A stretch of 7,194 bases of DNA from an uncultured Ruminococcus sp. (GTDB taxonomy: Bacteria > Bacillota > Clostridia > Oscillospirales > Ruminococcaceae). Below the pieces are notes generated by a model, which saw only the letters and a list, made by a program, of their open reading frames with translations, was not told the origin of the DNA and searched no databases. Below, in pieces: positions 1 through 3,981 of this stretch. The DNA is taken from contig CAMWHN010000109.1 in assembly GCA_947174085.1 (NCBI GenBank), forward strand, positions 1 to 7,194, read 5' to 3'. The stretch's first letter is position 1, and each line of letters starts with the position of its first letter. A program made the translations under genes and the position numbers.

Positions 1-25
1 TGTGTATAAGAGAAATATTATAGCT

Positions 26-62
26 TATAATAATATAGATATTGCTTTTACAGTAAAAAGCA
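26..62 (+). promoter_or_regulatory. Possible promoter -10 and imperfect palindrome upstream of the symporter
   Basis: A TATAAT hexamer lies at 26-31. The hexamer 17 bp upstream (3-8, TGTATA) matches the -35 consensus at only three of six positions, so this is a weak call, and the window edge removes further context. Downstream, TGCTTTTA (43-50) and TAAAAAGCA (54-62) form an imperfect inverted repeat with one extra A, which could be an operator or a small leader hairpin. Confidence 0.3.
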
Positions 63-99
63 TTAAATTACAAAAATCTAAAAAAGGAGAAAAATTTTT

Positions 100-1659
100 A
101 TGAAATGGGTAATTTTAGTATTATATTTATGCCTAATGGTCGGTATAGGTATTTACTGCAACAAGAAAACCAAAAGCGTTGATGATTTTGTTCTGGGTGG
201 CAGAAGTATAGGACCATGGTTTTCAGCATTCGCATTTGGAACGTCTTATTTTTCAGCCGTTGTATTTATTGGCTATGCAGGACAATTCGGCTGGAAATAC
301 GGCATTTCTGCTTCATGGATAGGCTTAGGCAATGCTTTAATTGGTTCATTACTTGCATGGGTAATTCTAGGCAGACGAACTCGAACTATGACAAAATTTT
401 TAGACTGTGCGACAATGCCTGAATTTTTTGAAAAACGCTATCAAAGTAAAGCCTTAAAAATTGCATCTTCCCTGATTGTATTTATTTTCTTAATTCCCTA
501 TACAGCATCAGTTTATAACGGCTTATCCAGATTATTTGAGTCTTCACTAGGAATCCCGTATATTTATTGCATTATTATCATGGCAGTATTTACAGCAATT
601 TATGTCATTGCAGGCGGATTTCATGCAACAGCTTTAAACGACTTTGTACAGGGAATTATTATGCTAATTGGCATTATTTCCGTAGTAGTTACAATTGTAA
701 ATTATCAAGGCGGATTTGGTACTGCTATGCAGAATTTAGGACAAATCTCTGATGACAGCGGAAATACACAGACATTAAATACGATTTTTGGCCCTTATCC
801 AGCAGATTTATTAGGCGTTGTAATTTTAACTTCATTAGGCACATGGGGCTTACCGCAAATGATTCAGAAATTTTATTCTATTTCCGATGATAATGCTATT
901 AAAAGAGGTAGCATTATTTCTACTATTTTTGCTTTAATTGTTTCAGGTGGCTGTTATTTTCTAGGTGGCTTCGGCAGATTATTCTGTACAACTGACGAAA
1001 CAGATAGCACAAAAACTTTAATTAATATCATCAATGGCAAATTAGAATATGACGCAATTGTGCCGTCTATGTTAGAAAATGCTTTACCAGAATTTTTATT
1101 GGGCTTAATCGTTGTTTTAGTATTATCTGCTTCAATGTCTACTTTATCATCATTAGTATTAACATCAAGTTCCACACTCACACTGGATTTAATTAAGCCT
1201 GCTATGAAACATAACATGACAGAAAAAAAGCAAGTCTTAATTATCAGAATTTTTATAGCTATCTTCCTGTTAATTTCCGTCATTATGGCAGCGAATAAAA
1301 ATGCTTATATTACAACTTTGATGAGTATTTCTTGGGGTGCTTTATCTGGCTCATTCCTTGCACCATTCATGTTAGGCTTATTCTCTAAGAAAATTACACC
1401 TGCTAGCGTATGGGCATGTTTCGGCTTTGGTGTTATTTTTACATTAGTACATACTTGTTTATTTTTAATGGGCTGGTTCCCAGAACTCACACAAAAAGTA
1501 AATAGCTTGCCAATTCCAATTACGCTGACATCTCCATTAAATGCTGGTGCATTCTGCATGATATTTTCTTTAGTATTATGCCCAATCGTCAGCCAATTTA
1601 CAAAAACTAAAAATCCACAAGAAATTGATAAAATTTTTACATGTTATCAGGAGGGTTAA
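100..1659 (+). CDS. Sodium:solute symporter (SSS family), 519 aa
   Basis: This is an inner-membrane, Na+-coupled secondary transporter of the SSS/PutP-like family. The protein is almost entirely hydrophobic, with about 13 membrane segments expected for the LeuT-like fold. Family landmarks are DDFVLGGRSIGPWFSAFAFG near residues 28-47, the AGGFHATALNDFVQG segment near 170-184, and SASMSTLSSLVLTSSSTLTLDL near 345-366, which matches the region around the Na+ site in PutP-type proteins. The length of 519 is normal. The ATG start is supported by AAGGAG at 84-89. The substrate cannot be read from the sequence: members carry proline, sugars, pantothenate, sialic acid and others. The stop is only 2 nt from the start of the amidohydrolase, so the two are very probably co-translated and the hydrolase may act on the imported compound. 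The family call is firm; the substrate is unknown. Confidence 0.95.
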   Translation: MKWVILVLYLCLMVGIGIYCNKKTKSVDDFVLGGRSIGPWFSAFAFGTSYFSAVVFIGYAGQFGWKYGISASWIGLGNALIGSLLAWVILGRRTRTMTKFLDCATMPEFFEKRYQSKALKIASSLIVFIFLIPYTASVYNGLSRLFESSLGIPYIYCIIIMAVFTAIYVIAGGFHATALNDFVQGIIMLIGIISVVVTIVNYQGGFGTAMQNLGQISDDSGNTQTLNTIFGPYPADLLGVVILTSLGTWGLPQMIQKFYSISDDNAIKRGSIISTIFALIVSGGCYFLGGFGRLFCTTDETDSTKTLINIINGKLEYDAIVPSMLENALPEFLLGLIVVLVLSASMSTLSSLVLTSSSTLTLDLIKPAMKHNMTEKKQVLIIRIFIAIFLLISVIMAANKNAYITTLMSISWGALSGSFLAPFMLGLFSKKITPASVWACFGFGVIFTLVHTCLFLMGWFPELTQKVNSLPIPITLTSPLNAGAFCMIFSLVLCPIVSQFTKTKNPQEIDKIFTCYQEG

Positions 1660-1661
1660 TT

Positions 1662-2471
1662 TTGAAATTTAATTATATAGACTTTCATGTACATGCTTTT
1701 GCAGATAAAATTGCGGAACGAACTATAAAAACATTAGCCCAAACTGCAAAAGAAACTCCTGCAACCAATGGCACGCTTTCTGACACAAAAAACCATATGC
1801 AAGCATGGGGCATAGACAGCTTTGCATTATTATCCATTGCCACAAAGCCAACACAGCATTTGGTATGCAACAATTGGGCAAGTTCTTGTAAATCTGAAAC
1901 GATTTTCCCATTTGGGAGCGTACACCCTGACAGTGAAACAGCTTTGCAAGAATTAGAACGCATAAAAGCTTTAGGCTTATACGGTGTAAAATTACACCCA
2001 GATTATCAGAATTTTTTCGTTGACGAAACCCGCATGATTCCCATCTATCAAAAATGCGGGGAGCTGAACTTGCCTGTCATTTTACATGCAGGCGTTGACC
2101 CAATTTGTCCTAATTGCATTCACTGTACACCAGACAGGGCAATTAAAGCATTACACTCTGCACCAAAAACGACTTTTATTTTAGCACATTTAGGGGGAAA
2201 TTTACTTTGGGATGAAGTCGAACAAAAATTAGCTGGAAAATTTGAAAATTTATATTTTGACACAGCTGTTATTGGCAGTCACATGCAAGATACTAGCCAA
2301 TTAAAAAGAATTATTTTAAAACATGGTGCAGATAAAATTTTATTTGCAAGCGATTGCCCTTGGGACAGACCAGATATTACCATTCAAAAAATAAAAAGCC
2401 TTGGCTTAACATCAGAACAGGAGCAACTTATTTTTGCAAAAAACGCTGAAAAATTGCTGGGTTTATCTTGA
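1662..2471 (+). CDS. Amidohydrolase-superfamily TIM-barrel metal-dependent hydrolase, 269 aa, TTG start
   Basis: A cytoplasmic metal-dependent hydrolase or decarboxylase of the Amidohydro_2 type. Visible motifs, in order: DFHVHAF at the N-terminus (HxH metal ligands on strand 1), GVKLHPDYQNF, VILHAG, FILAHLGG (the later metal-ligand histidine) and FASDCPWDRP (the catalytic or metal-binding aspartate after strand 8). There is no signal peptide. I chose the TTG at 1662 over the in-frame ATG at 1641. AGGAGGG (1649-1655) sits about 6 nt before the TTG, the ATG has no comparable site and overlaps the symporter, and the HxH strand normally begins within the first ten residues. It lies 2 nt after the symporter stop, so coupling is likely. 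Codons 166-176 (SAPKTTFILAH) contain a stretch identical to the spacer of the CRISPR mini-array downstream. The reaction catalysed is not predictable; the fold assignment is strong. Confidence 0.93.
   Translation: MKFNYIDFHVHAFADKIAERTIKTLAQTAKETPATNGTLSDTKNHMQAWGIDSFALLSIATKPTQHLVCNNWASSCKSETIFPFGSVHPDSETALQELERIKALGLYGVKLHPDYQNFFVDETRMIPIYQKCGELNLPVILHAGVDPICPNCIHCTPDRAIKALHSAPKTTFILAHLGGNLLWDEVEQKLAGKFENLYFDTAVIGSHMQDTSQLKRIILKHGADKILFASDCPWDRPDITIQKIKSLGLTSEQEQLIFAKNAEKLLGLS
2157..2188 (+). other. Protospacer: 32-nt exact match to the window's own CRISPR spacer
   Basis: All 32 bases are identical, on the + (coding) strand, to the spacer at 3558-3589. The identity extends one base further 5', because C2156 equals the last repeat base C3557, and it stops at T2189 versus C3590. 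The flank immediately 5' is CAC and the flank 3' is TTTAG. A crRNA from the array would carry the coding-strand sequence, so it could pair with the template DNA strand but not with the amidohydrolase mRNA. The match covers the codons just before the conserved HLGG motif. Confidence 0.95.
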
Positions 2472-2496
2472 CAAATAAGAAAAACTATGTTATAAT
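2468..2496 (+). promoter_or_regulatory. Consensus sigma-A promoter for the ECF S-component gene
   Basis: A perfect TTGACA (2468-2473) and a perfect TATAAT (2491-2496) are separated by 17 bp. The -35 box overlaps the TGA stop of the amidohydrolase (2469-2471). The predicted transcription start is near 2503, giving a leader of roughly 28 nt before the ATG. The gene can therefore be expressed separately from the symporter/amidohydrolase pair. Confidence 0.85.
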
Positions 2497-2530
2497 ACAT
2501 ATCATATAAAACATATGGAGATGATAGTTT

Positions 2531-3049
2531 ATGAAATCCACAAACGAAAAACTTCGTTTGCTAACGCTGACAGGCGTTTTGACAGCACTAACAACAATTG
2601 CAACACTAGTTATCCAAATCCCAACACCAACAAAAGGCTATGTTAATCTTGGGGACACAGTTGTTAATATTAGTGCATGGGTTTTAGGTGGCTTTTATGG
2701 TGCTTTTGCTTCTGGAGTAGGTTCAGCCTTGGCTGATGTAATTTCAGGCTATGCTATCTATGCACCTGCAACTTTTATTATAAAATTTATTATGGCACTA
2801 GTGGCATTTTGGCTCTATCAAGCCGTTTCTAAAAAAACAGCTTCTTTGCCAGCAAGAATCATTTCGGCTGTAGTTGCAGAAATTATCATGATTGTTGGCT
2901 ATGCTGTTTTCGCAGGTGTTTTATATAATTCTCTTGCTTCTGTTTGGCTTTCTATTCCTGAAAACTTGGTGCAGGGCATTTTTGGAGCTGGTGCTTCTGT
3001 GATGCTTTACGAAACGATTTTAAAACGGATTCCACAACTTAGAAAATAA
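2531..3049 (+). CDS. ECF transporter S component (riboflavin/HmpT-like family), 172 aa
   Basis: A substrate-binding integral membrane subunit of an energy-coupling-factor vitamin transporter. The protein is hydrophobic, with five to six membrane segments spread over roughly residues 10-165. It has the family-typical start (KLRLLTLTGVLTALTTIAT), the loop TKGYVNLGDTVV (around residues 35-46), and GGFYGAFASGVGSALADVISGYAIYAPATFIIK (around 54-86). This pattern matches the ECF S-component group that includes the hydroxymethylpyrimidine transporter HmpT. The length of 172 is typical. No ATPase or T-component genes adjoin it, as expected for group II ECF systems that share a module encoded elsewhere. 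GGAGA (2517-2521) supports the ATG. It has its own consensus promoter and a strong terminator. The exact vitamin is not determinable from sequence alone. Confidence 0.88.
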   Translation: MKSTNEKLRLLTLTGVLTALTTIATLVIQIPTPTKGYVNLGDTVVNISAWVLGGFYGAFASGVGSALADVISGYAIYAPATFIIKFIMALVAFWLYQAVSKKTASLPARIISAVVAEIIMIVGYAVFAGVLYNSLASVWLSIPENLVQGIFGAGASVMLYETILKRIPQLRK

Positions 3050-3054
3050 AAAAA

Positions 3055-3085
3055 CTCCCTCTTTTAAAGAGGGGGATTTTTTTTT
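3055..3085. terminator. Bidirectional rho-independent terminator
   Basis: CTCCCTC (3055-3061) pairs with GAGGGGG (3069-3075), with one wobble, across a short A/T loop. On the + strand a run of nine T (3077-3085) follows. On the - strand seven T follow (complement of 3048-3054). It serves the convergent S-component gene and the XRE gene, whose TAA (3066-3064 on the - strand) falls in the loop. Confidence 0.85.
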
Positions 3086-3417
3086 AGTTTTTCAAGTAAA
3101 AGCTCGATAATTTCAACTTTTTCCTCAAAACTAAGAGCATCAAAAACTTTAAAAAATTCTTGTTTCAGGCTATCTTCTGAACTTTCATATATACAAAAAT
3201 TTTCTTTTTCATTTCTTCCTAAAAGATAGTCTACAGAGCAGTTCAAATAGTCAGCAATTTTCGTAATCGCCTCTAGGCGTGGAAAAAAACCGCCAGATTG
3301 CATAGTAGAAAGCAAATTTATATTTAAGTCACAATCAGATAGCATTTTTCCGATAGCAATTTTTTTTGATTTGGCAATTTTTTTGATAGCAATTGCGATT
3401 TCTTGTGAATTTTTTAT
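3064..3417 (-). CDS. XRE/Cro-CI-type HTH transcriptional regulator, 117 aa, apparent ATA start
   Basis: A DNA-binding regulator. From the ATA at 3417-3415 the protein begins MKNSQEIAIAIKKIAKSKK, then the HTH continues through IGKMLSDCDLNINLLSTMQSG and ends with the classic IADYLNCSVDYLLGR (around residues 54-68). A C-terminal acidic and helical tail follows (LSFEEKVEIIELLLEKLKK), perhaps for dimerisation. The first ATG (3345-3343) would remove the first helix of the HTH and has no good ribosome binding site. The in-frame stretch upstream of it, back to a TAA at 3447-3445, has no ATG, GTG, TTG or CTG. A perfect AGGAGG (3430-3425) sits exactly 7 nt before the ATA. I therefore call the ATA as the start. 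Function is inferred to be a phage- or element-type repressor, possibly autoregulated through the palindrome at 3434-3451. No clear - strand promoter was found. Confidence 0.85.
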   Translation of the reverse strand: MKNSQEIAIAIKKIAKSKKIAIGKMLSDCDLNINLLSTMQSGGFFPRLEAITKIADYLNCSVDYLLGRNEKENFCIYESSEDSLKQEFFKVFDALSFEEKVEIIELLLEKLKKNPPL

Positions 3418-3433
3418 AAAAAAACCTCCTTTT

Positions 3434-3451
3434 TTTGTATAATCTTACAAA
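3434..3451. promoter_or_regulatory. Operator-like palindrome before the XRE gene
   Basis: TTTGTA (3434-3439) and TACAAA (3446-3451) are perfect inverted 6-mers separated by 6 bp. The palindrome starts only 3 bp upstream of the AGGAGG of the XRE gene and covers a TTATAC that could serve as its -10. An 18-bp dyad next to an HTH gene is typical of an autoregulatory operator; binding is inference. Confidence 0.4.
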
Positions 3452-3477
3452 TTCAAAACTAATTTTTAAAAAATCTA

Positions 3478-3506
3478 TTGACAAACACAAGTAATTTTGA
3501 TATAAT
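3478..3506 (+). promoter_or_regulatory. Consensus promoter in the leader of the CRISPR mini-array
   Basis: A perfect TTGACA (3478-3483), a 17-bp spacer and a perfect TATAAT (3501-3506). Transcription would start near 3513, about 16 nt before the first CRISPR repeat. It would run through the array and could continue into the small CDS at 3722, stopping at the terminator at 3949-3979. It is divergent from the XRE gene. Confidence 0.82.
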
Positions 3507-3511
3507 GTATT

Positions 3512-3527
3512 TGTCAACAGGTTGACA
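3512..3527. promoter_or_regulatory. Start-site palindrome TGTCAACAGGTTGACA
   Basis: Perfect 7-bp inverted repeats TGTCAAC and GTTGACA are separated by AG. They lie right at the predicted transcription start and end 1 bp before the first CRISPR repeat. The position suggests a repressor operator. A looser half-site pair, TGTCA (3676-3680) and TGACA (3688-3692), occurs downstream before the small CDS. Which protein binds is unknown; the adjacent XRE regulator is the obvious candidate. Confidence 0.45.
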
Positions 3528-3557
3528 GCAAGTTCCCCGCATTCGCGGGGGTGATCC

Positions 3558-3589
3558 TCTGCACCAAAAACGACTTTTATTTTAGCACA
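3558..3589 (+). other. CRISPR spacer, self-matching
   Basis: The sole spacer, 32 nt. Every base is identical to 2157-2188 in the amidohydrolase gene of the same window. If the repeat boundary is shifted one base right, as in an E. coli-style alignment, the spacer would be 3559-3590 with a single mismatch at its last base. Confidence 0.9.
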
Positions 3590-3618
3590 CAAGTTCCCCG
3601 CATTCGCGGGGGTGATCC

Positions 3619-3644
3619 GTTCCCAGCATGGGCGGGGCTGATCC
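3619..3644 (+). repeat. Degenerate terminal CRISPR repeat without preceding spacer
   Basis: Aligned to the second repeat from its GTTCCC onward, 22 of 26 positions match. The four differences are at repeat-copy positions 7, 12, 13 and 20, one of which breaks a base pair in the hairpin stem. It abuts the preceding repeat directly. The alternative that 3619-3650 is a second spacer whose closing repeat was lost seems less likely, given the 22/26 match. Confidence 0.65.
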
Positions 3645-3721
3645 TTATTCTTTGGTCTTTTTATGATCGTCTTGCTGTCAGCCGACTTGACAAAAGTATT
3701 TTTCGGAAAGGAGCGTTTGCC

Positions 3722-3913
3722 GTGGATTCACTTTTAGAAGTCCTATATTTCCACTGGTATCAGACCACAAAAAAAGACACATCAGAGTATATAAAAATTT
3801 GTGATATTTTTGACAAAGAAGATGTTTTCAGTGATGTTTTTGACTGCATCTTAGCAGAAAGTCAACTTGCTTTTCAAGCGGGTTTTCAAACTGCTTTACA
3901 GCTCCTTTTATAG
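3722..3913 (+). CDS. Small acidic protein, 63 aa, GTG start, possibly DUF6809-like
   Basis: I do not recognise this protein with confidence. The GTG at 3722 is chosen because AAAGGAG (3707-3713) lies 8 nt before it. The open frame extends further upstream but only through the CRISPR repeats, where it would be a translation artefact. The protein begins MDSLLEVLYFHWYQ and ends LAFQAGFQTALQLLL. It is acidic, with 11 Asp/Glu against 4 Lys and no Arg, and has no signal peptide. The start and the C-terminal helical GF..A.. pattern recall DUF6809, a family of short proteins common in Clostridia accessory regions; this is from memory and low confidence. It is probably transcribed from the promoter at 3478-3506 as the only protein-coding part of that transcript, and ends at the terminator at 3949. 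A role in regulation, mobile-element biology or anti-defence is possible but unproven. Confidence 0.65.
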   Translation: MDSLLEVLYFHWYQTTKKDTSEYIKICDIFDKEDVFSDVFDCILAESQLAFQAGFQTALQLLL

Positions 3914-3948
3914 AGAGAAGAATCTTAATTTTTCGCATTGCAAAAATA

Positions 3949-3979
3949 CCCCCACCATAAAAAGATGGGGGATTTTTTT
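3949..3979. terminator. Bidirectional rho-independent terminator
   Basis: CCCCCACCAT (3949-3958) pairs with ATGGGGG (3965-3971) with a small bulge across AAAAAG. A run of seven T follows on the + strand (3973-3979). On the - strand the hairpin is followed by TATTTTTG. It separates the convergent small CDS and GH94 genes. Confidence 0.8.
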
Positions 3980-3981
3980 AT

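Larger units (their letters stand above)
3529..3644 (+). CRISPR. Minimal CRISPR array, type I-E-like repeats: two exact repeats, one spacer, one degenerate repeat
   Basis: Two identical 29-nt repeats lie at 3529-3557 and 3590-3618. Each contains GTTCCCCGC, a short loop, then GCGGGGGTGATCC, with a CCCCGC/GCGGGG stem. This is the repeat architecture of type I-E systems in the standard crRNA orientation. The interval between them is exactly 32 nt, giving the 61-bp period usual for type I-E. A third copy at 3619-3644 is degenerate (22 of 26 identical, with one stem mismatch) and abuts the second repeat with no spacer. The A/T-rich promoter-bearing leader on the left and the degenerate copy on the right agree on + orientation. 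No cas genes are visible. The G/C-rich repeats stand out from the A/T-rich surroundings. Confidence 0.85.

Noticed and set aside
954..1963. Several leftward open frames antisense to the symporter and amidohydrolase
   Set aside because: They lie wholly within strongly supported genes, lack ribosome binding sites and show no recognisable domain.
3335..3592. Leftward open frame of 85 residues across the array and XRE start region
   Set aside because: It reads antisense through the CRISPR repeats and the leader promoter, is low-complexity (Lys, Asn, Tyr, Phe), overlaps the XRE N-terminus in another frame and has no ribosome binding site.
3687..3715. TTGACA at 3687-3692 as a promoter for the small CDS
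   Set aside because: No -10-like hexamer lies 16-18 bp downstream; the region there is the ribosome binding site.
3551..3721. N-terminal extension of the small + strand ORF through the repeats
   Set aside because: The peptide VPRIRGGDP is a typical translation of type I-E repeats. The GTG at 3722 has a proper AAAGGAG at 8 nt, so the extension is an artefact.
3418..3721. Insertion sequence or attachment site in the 304-bp gene-free stretch
   Set aside because: No transposase fragment, terminal inverted repeats or flanking direct repeats were found; the stretch is accounted for by the palindromes, promoter and CRISPR repeats.
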